This document shows positions 35,301-49,356 of a DNA stretch of 64,000 nt, piece by piece. The DNA comes from Apis mellifera. Lineage: Eukaryota; Arthropoda; Insecta; Hymenoptera; Apidae. The stretch covers positions 22,335,352 to 22,399,351 of the forward strand of contig NC_037638.1 of the NCBI RefSeq assembly GCF_003254395.2. The letters run 5' to 3'. Under the pieces are notes generated by a model that did no database searches, was not told the DNA's origin, and saw nothing but the letters and a program-made list of their open reading frames with translations. The position numbers were made by a program, and so were the translations under genes. How positions within the stretch are numbered: the first letter of the stretch is position 1; each line of letters begins with the position of its first letter.

Positions 35301-37673
35301 CTATCGACATCCTGTTTCCTCGATACGAACTTCGTTATCCATTAAGGCGTCTTAATCTGGGCCAAAGAGAAACCTCTCGAAGCAGTTTCCCGTATGTTTC
35401 CTCGATCAAAGGAAGCAAAGATCGTTGGAAGAAACACCGGCTCGCCGGATGTTTATCACTCGAAGCCAGCGATGTTTCGCGATGGTTTTCGCGCCTAAAA
35501 AATAACGAACGAGCCGACGAAATTAGCAATGCAAAAGAAGGGATCCAAGGAATGCGAGTCGAGATTGAAATCGTATCGATTCGCGTACTTTTCGCGCGTT
35601 CAATTCGATTCGCTAACGTTTTCGTGATTATCGATATCATTTGGACATCTGGAACAATGTTGCCTCTCCTCTCTTCCCTCTCCAAGCGCAAACGAAGCGT
35701 CTTGAAAATAGGAACGGGTGTCTGTTTGAACTAGAGAAAAGGCATTTGTATCGTTCGTACCTTGGAACAGGCTCGAGTTTCTTGATTTTCTGTCGCGCAG
35801 TTTGCCTTCATAATTGGGAACAGAGGGGAAACAATGCCTCTGGAGGAGACAGAATTGCGAAAAGAATGGAAAGAGAGAGAGAGAGAGAGATGAGAGGGAG
35901 GACGTGTAAAATGAAGACAGCGGAAGAAGAGGAATTGTAGGTTGTAGATTAAGCGATATCGTAACCCAGTTCCCTTTTCTCTTGCAACCCTGTTTCCACG
36001 TAGCTGGGAAGAAGCTACATCGACGATTTTCCGTGCCAAGAGTGAAACCGGGTGTACACACTTTACCGACCTTTTTGCATTAATACGATCACCGGTACTT
36101 TGCTCGCGAGATATGGCCGGAAACTTTAAGAAACTCTTATCTCCCTCTTTGAACAGGTGTGCGCATTCATTGTTCCTATGTATACATATACATCAAACGA
36201 AAAGCTTGCACAAGAGCTTGGTACAAGAAACTGTTGCTGAAACATTCTTTATCCTTTGGCACGATGTAACCCGATCTTCGGATCTTTTGGACGAATCTCA
36301 ACTTGTACGCTCTATACTTATGCTTTATCGTCTTAGTGCTTTATCCCGTTAAATAGTTCTCCCCATCCAGAGAGAAAGGGAGAGAAAGAGAAGAAAGCGT
36401 ATGCATTTCTTTTCCGGCAATTCGAACCGTTCCCAGAGATATCGTTCCCATTTCTTACGAGGGAATGTTTTCGTTCCACAGGTGAATACGTGTTTGTTTG
36501 CCATTGTTCCATCCTCGAGGAGCAGCCACTTGAAGTCCCATACGCGTCGAATCCTTTAGAAAACTGCGACGAGAGGCGCGGGAGGATCGAAGAGACGAGA
36601 CTTCATACGAGACTTCGGTAAGAAATCGGTACGGCGGGCTGCTCCAACTTCTCCAATAATACTTTCGACCACCCATTCGACGAGCCACCCTCCATTCGGC
36701 AATCCGCCCCCCTCTCCTCCCCTGGAAAAAGCTCTTTTCAAGTTTTCATCGAAAAGCAACGCGGTTATCGCGGCCGGACATATTCCCCGCCGCCAACGAA
36801 TCGCGCTTACTCGTTTAGAACTCTGTTGATCGTTGTACACTTGAGACCCCATGGAAGAAAGATATAAGCGAAACTTTCGTTTCAAATCTGTATCGTCGAG
36901 CGGGTTCGATTTGAGAGATGAGAGTAACCTTAGAAGACAACCTTAGACACCGAACCACCGTGGACCATGTATTTCGCGAATCTAGATCCAGATAAAAATC
37001 TAGTAAAAATGGTACACAAGTCTAAATATCTGTGACATGTTATATTATAAAAAGTTCAAAATCGAAATAACGATGGTGATAGTTTTGATAAATAAATTAT
37101 TCCAATCGTTAAAACACTTATTTCTAACGATTATTTCTAACGATAATATTAAACTGTAAATTACTTATCTAAAAAAAAAAAAAAAAAGAAGGATAAGATT
37201 TCCAACAGGATTCAAAATAAAGGAAATAAACTAGAAATAAGCGAACCGCATTCGCATTATAGTTTGACAGCCCACTGGTCACCGAAGCGATTTCGCTGCA
37301 GAAAAATGGAAGCTCGTTAACGGGCGAGGAAAATGGTTGCTTCGACTTGGTGTTTCGTGGGTCGAAGGTCGTTTTGTGAATCGGGCGGAGGAAGAGGAGC
37401 GAGGACGGAGGGAACGGCGGATGCGGACTTTGCGGCCGGTGCACAATACAGTGAAACGCACTTCACTCGGGGGCCACTCCACTCGAAGAGCGCCTAGATT
37501 ACGGCTGCAAAGGTAGGTGCGACCCGAGTACAACCAACCCACTTTCCTATCTCAAAGGGGAAGGATTTATGCGGAGAGCGCAAACGGGCGCGAGCATTTC
37601 GCGCGAACGATTTCAAACGTGTCCTTAACGGCGACCTCGGGACGCGCCCGGTCCCCTTTGAAAGACGAGCCGG
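32346..37673. other. Non-coding stretch
   Basis: No recognisable gene. AT-rich at 33330-33800, purine-rich at 34860-34905, A-rich at 35163-35195, GA run at 35872-35890. A 164-codon plus-strand frame (35240-35734) and its antisense overlaps show no domain. A donor-like AAAG/GTAGGTGCG at 37513 follows GC-rich sequence and could mark an untranslated exon, but nothing else supports it. Confidence 0.5.
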
Positions 37674-37800
37674 TTGAAGGTGAAAAAAAGGGAGGCAGGA
37701 GGGGAAAAAAAGAAGAAGAAGAGGAAGAAGAAGCACGTAGGCGAGTAGAGGAGGAGGAGGAGAGAAAGGAGTGGAGGAGGAAAGCGAGTGAGAAGAAATT
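37674..37800 (+). repeat. Long purine-rich tract
   Basis: About 125 bases are nearly all A and G (GGAGG, GAAGAAGAAG and GGAGGAGG clusters) with only a handful of pyrimidines around 37735-37745. The minus strand reads poly-S/F. Such tracts can form triplex (H-) DNA and often mark regulatory or nucleosome-free DNA; that is general knowledge, not shown here. Confidence 0.8.
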
Positions 37801-40800
37801 GCTGGACTCTCGTCTAAAAAACGAGACCTTTGGGAATACTCGCGCGAGCCTTTTCGCGTCTATTTCAAACTCCAACGAGATTGCTCGTGGATAAGTCCGC
37901 ACACGTCGCGAATGAAATATTTTTATTCATCTTCATCGTTTATTTTTACGCATGCGTATTCTTCGCCCATCTCCGGCGTTACCGATCCCTCCACTACATT
38001 AGCACAATGTACAGGATTCGACAAAGTGCAAAGTTTAATTAAGAGAGCCGCGTGCGTGTTTGAAAAAAAAAAAAAAAAAGAAAATATGGGACGCCATTAA
38101 CCTGATTTCCGAATACGATGGAGTTTCCACCACCGACCCGAGCTCATAAAAATATAAAACACGTTAGCGTTTCTCGATTACTCTCCCGGAATACTTTTGT
38201 CTCTTGATACAAGAGTGGTGGTATATTAAACCCCGGAACGGGGTTTTTATTTACTTATATATACCGACAATCGTGAGACGATTTCCTGCCGCGAGAATGA
38301 CTATTCGACAAGTTTTGAAAGCCCTCGAACTTCCGGGAAGACTGTCGTCAACGCGACCGCTTCTTTCTTGCCCCTTTTCCAACTGCACCTATTCCGACGA
38401 AATCGTGCGACAAGAAAGGCGAATCGACGGAAGTCGAAGCTGTTCCCGGGATCGTTACGATCCCGCGAATCGTTTTCAACGTTACGATACTTTCTTTCTG
38501 CGTTATGGACCGAGAAACGGAATTCCATGGTATGAAAATAACATCGTTCTCTCTCGTATGTCGTATCCGAGATGTCAATTAGAAAAATCTCGTTCAAAGA
38601 AATGAGTCGCCATTGACCAAAAAAAAAAAAAAAAAGAAATATCGATATTACGAATTGGAAACGATATAAGCGAAGTAGCAATTAAAAATTCTCTCGGACA
38701 TTATATTCGCATCTCTCGTCTCCCACTTCGTAATTCATTTTTCCAATAAATCGATCACCTCCCATCGACACAAGATCGAACACGCAAATAATCGAGTTAC
38801 GAATCGCCGTTACACTCGTAAGCAAACTCCGGAATTTCGGTTACGAATAGTGGAAATATCCTTTGGAACAATCTCCCCGCAATTCCACTCATTATTTATA
38901 ATCCCTCCCCCGCCGTTTAAGACCCTTCCACAAATAACTCCGGTAATCGCCACTCGAGCAAGAGGCAGAGATACTCTCGAAAAAAGCCCCATAATTCTTC
39001 GTCGAATCCACCTCCTCGCCACAACCCTACTACAGCTTCGGAAGGATCGGGATTTTTTTCGAATAAATTTCATCCCATCACGACCGCGTCACATTTTTAT
39101 CGAGCGGGGAATCTCTGCAGCCCCGCTGGACACGCGGGAATAACGGCAGCAACGGCCGATCGGGGGGAGAGTCGCGAGGGGGCTTTGGAAGCGGCGCGAG
39201 CAACCGACGTCGGCGCGACGAGGCGGTTCCTTGGCCTGGTGGTTGCAGATGCATCGGTGCACTGCAATTAAATGCGCGTATATAGGAACGTAGAGCGCAG
39301 ATTTATGCGTCACTGCCGGCTACGGGATATCTCCATCCCGGAGACCGATCGTCCCCGAGGATGTTTCGCGGCCTCCTCGTTTCGAATTCTCGGCGAGGAG
39401 CCGCGCCACCGATCGCGCGCGTATCTCAATCTCGGAGGTGGATACGCGTGTACCGCGTTTGATTAAGTATTAACCGCGATTAATCGAGGGACCGTGACAG
39501 GAGGAAAGCCTTCCAAGGCTGTGTTGTCTCGCTCGTTTTTCGATTCGTGCGCGAGGGAAATGTGACTGTCTCGAGCCTCGAAAAACTCGATTTTTACGTC
39601 GCGCGAGTATAATTCTTGTTTATTACTTGTGTCTTTTCTCTTTGAATGGATTCTTTTTGATGGATTCTTCTGTTAGGCAAGGTTTATTAATACGATGTGT
39701 TGTTAAAACCAGCAACGATTCTATTTTCTATGAAATATTGCATCGAAGTATTATGGAGATATTATAACGAGTTTTGCATAGAGAAATTTTTTAAAATTTC
39801 TTGAAATTAAATTATTTTCTTCTTTTGTAAATATTATTAAATAAACTAATCAAGATTATGAATGATCGAAGAATTGAAAGATATCGTATCAACGTATCAG
39901 ATTAAGAGATCTGATTACTTTTAATTGCCAGAAGAAAATTATTAGTTCAAATACTAACGAATCATATAATATTAATAATATGAAATCATAATTATATATT
40001 ATGGTATTTCTAATACCGTGTATACTAAGATTAAAATGTGTGATGTTAAGCATAAAAGAAAAGAAGAAATTGCAAAGAAGAAGAATTATGTAAAATGATA
40101 AAAATACAAAAAAAAAAATCACGATCATAACTTAACAATACTCGTAATATTTTCGATCGGTTGTGCGCGATTACGATAGGAATATCTGCATGGATTGAAT
40201 AACGTAGCATTGTTACACGATATCTCTCGTACGTTTCCAGAACTGTCAAAAAATCTTCACATATACATTCCTGGGTATTTCGCGTTCAGGAACCAGTTAA
40301 CCTTTCGCGATTCCAGATAACATCGAGCATTATGATCGAAACGTGTGGCGCTGGGAGGCACATCGATGTTGAGGCTAACGCGGGGCTCGACATTACTCAC
40401 AGATCTTATTATCTCTCGTGATCGGAACACTCCCTAACGTAAGAGCACGTTCGCGTTTGAACAACTCGTGGAATGAAGGAGGGAGAAAAGAGAAACAGAG
40501 AGAGAAAAGAAAAAAAAAATAACAAAAAAGAAAGAAAGGATTCTAACAACCATTCTTTCGTTACTTAACACCCCCAACTTGTATTTGACTTCTCGCACGT
40601 ACGCGAGAAATCGCCGCGAGACGAGATTCTTGGTGGCGGTCTATCGCGTGAGACGGGCACGGATCGGTGAGAAATGCGGAAAAAAAGGGAGAGAAAGCGA
40701 AGGGATCGTTTCTCTTAGTCTCGAGTACCCACGAGGATCCCGCCATTTTCGTGGATCTGCCGCGTAGAATTTGTTCCACCGATTTTTCGACAGAGGAAGA

Positions 40801-43599
40801 ATCGTCCTTTGAAATTCCGCGCTTGGATTCGACGCAACACCCTTCCTATCCAGCCGCGACTAACTACAGATTACCGCGCGGTGGTAGTATCGTGGCGGCG
40901 GTACACGTGGCGTGCGAGGAGGAGCGATATCGAGCGAGCATTGTGGCCCGATCGTTCCGATCCGGTTACGACAGGACGCTCGGACGATCGGACGCGATAC
41001 TTATTTAGCGTACCTGGTAATCAGCGACCATAAAAATGAACATAAACCGACACGTTTCGTACGGTAGGTTGCATACGCGCGTATACGAGAGGCGAGGGAA
41101 AACGCACACGCCAGGACCGTGTGGGCCTCTTTGATAGCAATGAGAGAGGCTAAGTTCCGGCAATAAAGCCTAAGTGCCAACTCGCATCGTTTATGGGGGT
41201 CCTTTTTCTCTTAAGAGCTCCGGGAGAGTCTTGCGGTACGGCGAAATCGAGTTTCGGTAAGGAAGGAGGGAGAGGGGGGGGGCAAGTTGTACACGCGCGC
41301 CTTTTCATCCGGTTGTACTACCGAAAATGCCATCTCGGAAAGAAGCATTCGTTTCGTTCCTCCTAATACCTTCCTACAAGTTCCAAGCAGTGGTTTCTCG
41401 ATATTTCGCGCGACATGTATCCGTTCAAATGTCAGTCTCGTTTTACGACCGAATCTTCCCATTTGTCTTTCCCCCCCCGAGGGAAAACAAATCGAGATTA
41501 TTAAAAACGAATCTTCTCACGATCCAAAAGAATCGTGATGCGTCTAACAATAGAGACTCGATAATTCGAAGCGAAACTCTCGAAGAATCGTTCTCCAAGA
41601 AGGTATTTTATCGCGAATTGGAATTTATTCTCGTGTTTCGAAAAAAGGATCGTGATGTGTATCTAAGATTAATTTAGCAAAATTCTTCAAGAAAAATTAC
41701 TCTCATAAATATTTCGTATCGAGTTACTCTCACCACGAAAAAGTTTAAAAAAATTTATAATTTCGTCCGATCGAATCAAACGAATCGGAGGAACAATTAC
41801 AGGTGATGAAAACGTCGTCGCGCGAACGTGTCAACGAAAAAATGGTGGCACGCGCGCGACACAGATTAGCCGTAGGCGGTCGTCCGTAGGAGACGTTGTA
41901 AGAACAATTAATAAGGATCATTAAGGGGACGACCCAGTTTTCTCGGCGGTCGAGGAAGGACGAAGGGGACCCACGGAGGGGACCAGTTCTGGTTGCGTAC
42001 CGTGTCTACCTTCCTTTCTCGCTCTCACGGAGGGAGCAGAGCGCTGCTCCGTTCACGGCGAAACATGATTCTTGACTATCCCGCTCGGGCCCAAGGATAG
42101 ATCGTCCGTGGAGATTGTCGGGGGCGCAATTTGTTTCACTGCCTAATACGAGTCTTCTTCCACGAGACGCTCTCGCTACCTGGCTCCCGCTCAGGATAAA
42201 ATCCGGCTTCCATGTATGCGAGCTTACAACCACGCGAATTTGTCCGGCCGGCCGCAATAGCATAATTTCGCGCTGCATGGCTCCGTGATTCTTTTTTTTT
42301 TTTTACCACGTGGAAACCGTGGTGTTTCGACGGTTGTTATCGGGAATTGATCGTCCTCGATGGACCTGTAGATTCGGATCTTTTTATTTTATTCTTTTCT
42401 TTTAATTCTTGCGCGACTGAATCCGCGTGAGAAGAACTCGTTGGAAGTTCGAAGAATACGTAAATGGAATATTTATTTGGAGATATCTACGAAATATAAT
42501 TGTAAAATATTCGTGGAACTTTGAAGATTCGATTCTATAGCGTTGAAAGGAAAATGATTTGTATTGAACGATTATTGTTTTCGAGTTATATAAAAAAAAA
42601 CGTTGTACAATAATCAAAGGATTAACCACGACAGATCGATGATTATATGAATTAATGGAGAGTATGAAAAATAATTCTGAGATTTAGGTTTAGCCAGCGC
42701 AATAGGTAATGTAATAAATGTATTTCTTAAGATACTTGGATAGCGTGAATTGTTTGCTTGTTTGCTAATGCGTCTGACTGTGTTGATGTGAACGAAGTGC
42801 GGGAATGTGAAGTGCGTCTGGCAAGGTGCTAGAAACGAGTGGAGTAAGAGAGGCAAGAACTTGTGACCTTGCGGAACGAAGTACTTACTTACTTCTTTCC
42901 CTTACGTGTTTCTTTCCACTCCGACACGCGATATTTTAACTGAATTGTCTACCGCATGATGTGTGGTAACATTCAGTTTCAATTGTATAATCGTCACAGT
43001 CGATGATTCGTCACGTAACCTCTTATCTTCTTCTCCCTCGAACGAGTGCGAACGAGGGCGGAGGAAGAGGCGAATTTATTCGAGGAAACTCGAAACCTTG
43101 ACCGACCAAAAATAACCATCCGCGTTTAATTTCTCTGAATATCACGTAACGAGAGGGGAAAAGAGGGGAATTCGAATAAAAAGGAGGGAGGGAGCAGCGG
43201 GGGTGGTTAAAACGGTATCAAGTTTTTCTCGCGTTTGCATTATCTCGCATGGAGCGCTCACGCAACTTAATTAAGGGGATAATGTAACATTTAACGTCGG
43301 ACTATAGCCGCGTGCGCTGGAACAACGTTACACGACGCCAAAACAAATTACTTTTTTATCCCTTCCGCGTTCCGACCACGACCATACAACAATCACTCCT
43401 CTCCACTCCTCCCCGCTCCCTCTAAACAACCTATAATTTCTCTCAAAAATCCGTAATAAGTTGGTACCTGGCCCGCCTCGATCCCTTCTCGCAAAAACCA
43501 CGCGTCGCATTCCGTTACGCAATAAACGGGAGACAACCGGTGAACCGGTTACCCAGAAAGGAACGAATTAATCACAATAACCGCTTTTTCCTCGATCCA
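37801..43599. other. Non-coding stretch
   Basis: No recognisable gene. A-runs at 38063-38078 and 38620-38635. Perfect 8-bp hairpin near 38230-38249 (AAACCCCG, loop GAA, CGGGGTTT, then T-run). GC-rich at 39130-39470, including a stem-loop at 39243-39267. AT-rich at 39640-40140. G-run at 41273-41282. Poly-T at 42293-42304. CG-rich at 40570-41000. Open frames up to about 130 codons have no visible domain. Confidence 0.5.
39243..39267 (+). other. Short stem-loop
   Basis: TTGCAG, bulged A, TGCA, loop TCGG, TGCA, CTGCAA: a 10-bp stem with one bulge and a four-base loop. Too short for a classical microRNA precursor as read, and pairing does not extend beyond it. Confidence 0.5.
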
Positions 43600-43622
43600 G
43601 AGAGAGAGAGAGAGAGAGAGAA
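43600..43622 (+). repeat. (GA)n microsatellite
   Basis: About eleven GA units in non-coding DNA. Confidence 0.9.
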
Positions 43623-46600
43623 GCCAGGTTTCTGCCAAGATCTTTATCAACCCTCGAATAGAAAAATCGAGGGAGCAGGTTCCAAAAGACGAAAGAGCCA
43701 CGGGATAATCCCGTTACCGTGGAATGAAAACATCCTCGTTGGCTCTCGGATCCTGCCAACACTCCGGTTTATAAATATTCCCAATGACCTATATGACCCT
43801 CTTTATTCCACCCTCCATCCGTCTCCATCCCCTTTCTGCTTTTTTTTCTTCGCTTCGTTCTATTTCCCCGCCGTGGAAAAGAGGTTGGACGATTATTCTC
43901 GCGGTGAATTTCGAGATTTCAGATTCCGAGGGGGTGCGACACGATCAAGGTGGAGGTGGCTTCATCGCTCCGACTCACGAGACATTTGCATCTGAGGTCA
44001 AGCGCGGTTAACTCTGTTCCTCGATCTATTTTTTTTTTTTTTTTTTTGTTATTTCTGGAAAAGAGTTGGAAAAATTCTTGCTCGTTTATTTCGTTCCTAA
44101 TAATAATTTGAACGATATATTTCTTTAAAAAAGATAGATATCTGTTATTATTTAATCGAGCACGTGTACTACGTGTATTCTGTAACAGTTTGATATTTCG
44201 ATATTCGAAAGGATGTTCAATGTTTTACGTGTTTTCATAATGCTCTTATGACTTTTAACTTTTAATCCGATACGAAACGAGAGATTTTCTCGTACATTTT
44301 ATAGGTACTAACGATAGGCAATAATGATATGGTAATTATAGAAAACGTGTAACAAGATGAAGATTCTCACGTAACTGACCTTTTCGCAATCATAAACACC
44401 TCTTCAGCTTATAGCTGGGAAGAGAAGCATCTCTCGATCCGTCTGGCAATATCGATGGCTCGTAAAAGTCGAGGTAACCGATCGCGTCCATTGATCGCAT
44501 ACGATATAAGCGTGATAAATTTTCAATTTTCTCGAGATCGATGAAAGAGCGATGCAGCAAAGGGAAATGGGAAAGGTTTCGTGGAAATCCAAGACACGAT
44601 TTAAATCTCTTCACAATTATTTCTTGATGCACGAAGATATATTTTATCATTGTATTATTTTATTTTTGAAATATTTATATATAGTATATTACTTCGAGGA
44701 TACTAGAGATAAGTTTTCGAATATTTTCTACCATCCTTTTTACATTTTAATGCGTTCAAAAAGAAAAAAAGTAGGATACTCGTTCATTTCAATTCGACGG
44801 CTTTCTATCTTTTAAACAGAAATACCGAGCAAGGCATTTGTTATTAATGATCAATGCATATTGATTGGCGCTCCTGCTAAATGAAATTACGTTGTGAATG
44901 GTAAATGCTCTCCTCTTTCTTTCCTTCCCTTCCCTTCTTGCCCTTTTTTCTTTCTCTCTTTCTCTCCCTTCGTTCTTTCTTTCTTTCTTTCTTTCTTTTT
45001 TTTTGTGTCAATAAGTAGAATCAAAACGATGAAAGCTACTGAAACTGTTTTCAGATCTGTGAAATATCTCTAGACTATTTGAATATCGAGCCATGGAATC
45101 TTTCCCACCTCTTTCTCTCGTCCTCCTTTTCCTCCGACGACAATAAATCTGAAAGGTAATACAACGTCTTAATAAATCAAACCATCCTCGAAAATATCCC
45201 GGCTATTGCGCGCTCGATGGATCGATACACACCGGAAGTATGCAAGTTTAACGATCACGTTCCCCTCGGATGGACGATTTTAAAATTCGATTCGTATTTC
45301 CGGTTACGAGACTTTCTGACATTTAGACCAGGTTGCCGATAAATAGCCAGAAATACGTTAATACGTCACACGCGCACGAAATTATCGAAATCGATTCTAC
45401 TGGATCTGCTTCGCGGCCAAATGTAAGGAATCGCATTAATTAATCCGCGAGTCGTTTCGATCCCGTTCCATCCGCGTTTCGACGAAACAATGATCGTAGG
45501 ATTAATTCATTTATAATTGGATGACACGATTTTGTTTGACAAAATAAAACTTGCACAAAGTCTCAAAAATTAATCGAAACGCATGGCACCGATTTGATTA
45601 ATTGATTTGCAACATTTCGGAGGAATCGATAGTGGTGACAGAATGTATTCACATGGGTATGAAAATTATGTAAATTTTACGTGTACGAAATATTTACGAT
45701 AATGCAAATTTTACAGGTATTTCGAAATATTTCGAGAAGTAATTATTTATAAATTGATATTGTTTGTCGTGTTTTGTTGATTTCGAAATTCCTACTTACG
45801 ATCGAAATTGTATCATCTTATGAGAATTTCTCGGATTAAAATTTTTTTTCGAATACGATTATAAAGATAAGAGGCAAAGATCGGTTTCACTTTTCGAATA
45901 TCGCAATAAACTTCGCTCGATGAATTTTCGCGATCGCATCACGTTGCAACCTGTAGATTCTCCAGATTCCTACAACTCGAACGTTTCCACAAATGATACA
46001 AACTTTCGCGCTAAGTCGAAACTCGTGAGCAAATGAAATGAGACCGTTCCTAGACGCGTTGGTACGCGTAAAACCAAATCGGACAAATCAAATTTTCCAA
46101 AATTAAATGGCCCCAATTTTCACAAGCAAGAAGGCTCGACCTAACAAGATATCGAGAGGAAACCCACTCACCGCAACCGTGATTCGCGTGATTGATCGTT
46201 CGGGTCAACGAGTTTTCAGCTAATTTTCCCGGGCCGCGGGCGAATTAGCGCGGAATTCGGGGAGGGGGAAGAGAAAGAGAGGTGAGGGGGATAGAGATTG
46301 TTGATCGAGCAAAGAGAGAGAGAGAGATTAAATCAAAAGTTCGACGAAGGACGCCAACCGAGGATGGTACGATATTGAAAAAGAAACTTGAGGCGAAAGG
46401 GTCGAGGAAGGAGAAGGCGCGGTTCAAGGGGAAGGAAAGCGAGGCTCCTAATTACCGGCGAAACGCGCTTACACGCGTACGTGTTCCGCGCCGTTACACC
46501 CACGATCTCGGCCGCGTGTGAAGCGAGAGAGAGAGAGAGAGAGAGAGAAGAAAAAAAGAGAAGAAAAGGGAATTACACGTACGAGCCGGCGGGGGTGGCG

Positions 46601-47232
46601 AGCAGTGCCCTGTGATATTCATGTTTCCAGATTATTTATGACTCGTGGAACGAGTGGCCGCACGCGTACAACGCCGCTACGAAACGCAACCCGTGCATCT
46701 AACGTGTACATTATATACAGGAGGGAGGAGAAGAAAAGGGCGGGGGTGGAGTGGAAAAAAATAGAAACAACCCCGTGAACCAGAGACGGCCTCTCGTCCT
46801 CGTGCGCCCTGTGCTTATAAACGCGCCACCCCTCGCACGTCCCACCACAGCCGAGGATCGCAAGAAAGAAAAGAAAAAGAAAAAAAACGTGCGAGAATCG
46901 TTCGTTGATTCGTTATAAAAATCTTCGTAAGAATAATCAACTCCGTTCCATTCCGTTTCGCGATTACTAAAAAAAAAAAAAAAATACTTGTAGCGAAAAA
47001 TAATCGATATCGAGTAATAAACAATAACACAGCAGCCACGCTTTTTTAATCGTTCTCTCACGGACAAATTATAGCTTGTCTCGTTGGAATGAACGAGGGG
47101 AGGGGAGGGAGGAAGGTTATGGCGCGTTCGACAAAGTTGATCGGCGAGGGATCGATCGTGCGTGTTGGTACGGTACACGATGCCGATCGCGATGGTGAGA
47201 ATAACATAATGCCGGGCAGATAGAACGGCAGG
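43623..47232. other. Non-coding stretch with simple repeats
   Basis: No recognisable gene. Poly-T at 44029-44047, CT/TTTC tract at 44915-45003 with a TTTC run at 44973-44999, (GA)n at 46525-46549, A-run at 46969-46983. A tandem 34-bp-period duplication (45667 and 45701) shares AAATTTTAC and CGAAATATTT. AT-rich at 44040-44350 and 44640-44830; CpG-rich at 46230-46520. Confidence 0.5.
46525..46549 (+). repeat. (GA)n microsatellite
   Basis: About twelve GA units followed by an A-rich purine tract. Confidence 0.9.
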
Positions 47233-47240
47233 TATATAAG
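47233..47240 (+). promoter_or_regulatory. Possible TATA box
   Basis: TATATAAG, followed 21-23 bases later by TCAG (47254-47257), an initiator-like string in a GC-rich setting. The spacing is somewhat short for an insect TATA promoter. The frame that follows (to 47700) is open on both strands and has no early ATG, so no product can be named. Confidence 0.2.
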
Positions 47241-48308
47241 GGGAGGTGTGGCATCAGCACGCGTTACGGGCATAATTCATCCGGGGCAACGCGGGGACAC
47301 GCACATACATACATACGAATATACACATTTTATCGTGGCGATTCCGATAAGGGCGAACGGTTCACGGGGCCGCGATCCGCTCCTGCTTATACGAGCGAGC
47401 TGCGTGCTCGTCATTCTGTGCCGGCGGTGCCGTCCGGCCAATCGATATTTAATGAACATGACGAATGCGTGGCTCCCCGCTAACGATCGTGCACGATGCT
47501 CTCGAGGCGGCCGTTTCTGCGCGACGATCGATGCCCACCCCGCTCTCCCCGTCCATGGCTGTGTTTCTTGGAATCCGGCCCGAGATCCTTGGTATCCGGG
47601 ATCCGGATATCGTTCGTCGTTTGGATCGATGGAAATTCGAATGGAATCGAGCGCAGCTTTGGAGACGAACAACGAAGAATATATTATTAAAATATTTTGA
47701 GTAGATCGTAACCCCCTTGGACGAGACATTCTTTTATCATATTAGGAGGCTGTTACATTTACGTCCAAACATTTTGGATAAAAATGGACCGCTTCACGAG
47801 AATCCTGAAAGTTATTCAAAAATATAAATTTATCCGATCGATTGTTCGATCGTAGGAAAATATAGCGAGTTTATTCGTCAAAGGGATTCAAGTGCGATTA
47901 CGTCGAAGCGTTGCGCGTGTGCGTTTAAACCGGGTTAAAAACGGAAGCAAATTACGGATCGGAAATAAAGACGGCACTAATGGCGGAATTTCATGCATTC
48001 GGCAGAACCGTAATAACGAACGCTGCCATTATTGGTACAATTTGTAAGCGATGCTTGTACCCCCGTGTAAACACGCGACCGCGTTATTAATTTATTTACG
48101 GGCGGGGACGACAATGCTCGCTCCGCCCGGGAATCAATTAATATCGGCCGTTTTATGCTTTCGCGAAAGGCGGCTGCCGCTCGCTTCGATCACGTTTAAA
48201 CAAAATCATCAGCCGATTCGACAAATACATGTCCGCCCGGCAACGTTTCGCAAACAGACCGGTTAAATACAGCAGCAGTTGCTCGTTGCATCGCGGCCGT
48301 GGCGATGA

Positions 48309-48336
48309 AGCGGGGAAAAACGCTTTTTCCCCCGCT
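48309..48336 (+). other. GC/AT hairpin
   Basis: AGCGGGGAAAAA, loop CGC, TTTTTCCCCCGCT: a 12-bp stem with one extra C. Strong but short; no RNA gene family is suggested. Confidence 0.6.
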
Positions 48337-48644
48337 GGGGAAATATCGTAATTTCGCGTATTAAAATCCGACCAGAACCGATGGATCTAATTTATAAATT
48401 TGTATTATACGATTGTATTTTTAATCGATTAAGGTAAAGTTGATTAAACGCCGGAGAAGCGAACATCAGATCGTCGTGATGATGTTCTGGCAACGTATAA
48501 ATCGATAAAAAGAAAAAGAAGAAACTAAACTCGCACATATTAAATATTTTAATAAAGCGAGAAATAAGTTGAGAAAGTTTGTCGCGAAGTAAAACTCGAG
48601 AATTCATCGCAATATTCCATATACCCATTCGTTTATCCATATAC

Positions 48645-48668
48645 ATATATATATATATATATATATAT
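48645..48668 (+). repeat. (TA)n microsatellite
   Basis: About twelve TA/AT units. Confidence 0.9.
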
Positions 48669-49322
48669 CTGTATTCACAAAGAAGTAAGGACTTGGATAA
48701 ACGCAAACATTCGAATGAAATCACATAAAAATAGATTAATTAGAATTAATTAATTCAGAGAAAAAAAAGAAAGAAACAAAAAGCTGTAGCTATAAATTTT
48801 GTAACTATACGTATCCAATTTCGATAAAGGCAGCTTTATTTACCGGCTAGGAGGAAGCACATTTCTCTTAAAATTAGAATCATAAGCTGTAAATATTTCG
48901 AACTCGTAAAAGTCGTAGCTACTTTGTCGTTTAATTTCGAAAACCGTCGGTGAAACAGGTAAAGGCACCGTTTTGAAATACGGCGTGATCTCGCGTAAGT
49001 ACACGTATCCCGTAACAACGTTCCAATAAAAAAAAAAAAAACGACAAAAAAGAAAGAGAGGGAGAAATTAGTTTTTCATCCCGGTTCATTTACCCGCTTC
49101 TAAGCGTGCCTCCCCTCTTTCTACTTCGGGATAATGCCGAGTTATTAAAGTCGCGTTACACACTCGCCAACTTTCATACGGATGCGCGGCGGTTTTTTAA
49201 TGAATACGATTTTTCGAAGATCGCGCGCTTCGAAACGGCGATGCGTCTTTGATCGTCGGCCCGAGATAAATTAAAATTAAGCAGAGCTCGGGCTTGTTGC
49301 AACGTTTGTGAGAGAGATCGAG

Positions 49323-49326
<4 letters not shown>

Positions 49327-49353
<27 letters not shown>
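49327..49353 (+). repeat. (GA)n microsatellite
   Basis: About thirteen GA units in non-coding DNA. Confidence 0.9.

Positions 49354-49356
<3 letters not shown>

Noticed and set aside
35240..35734. 164-codon plus-strand frame
   Set aside because: No domain; antisense frames of similar length overlap it.
38230..38252. GC hairpin followed by a T-run, like a bacterial terminator
   Set aside because: The window is eukaryotic and no gene ends there.
42350..42385. Resemblance to the conserved miR-10/miR-100 core (CCTGTAGATTCGGA)
   Set aside because: Several mismatches to the family and no opposing arm that would form a precursor hairpin.
47248..47729. 150-codon open frames on both strands
   Set aside because: Equal openness on both strands points to stop-poor GC-rich DNA; the plus-strand frame has no early ATG.
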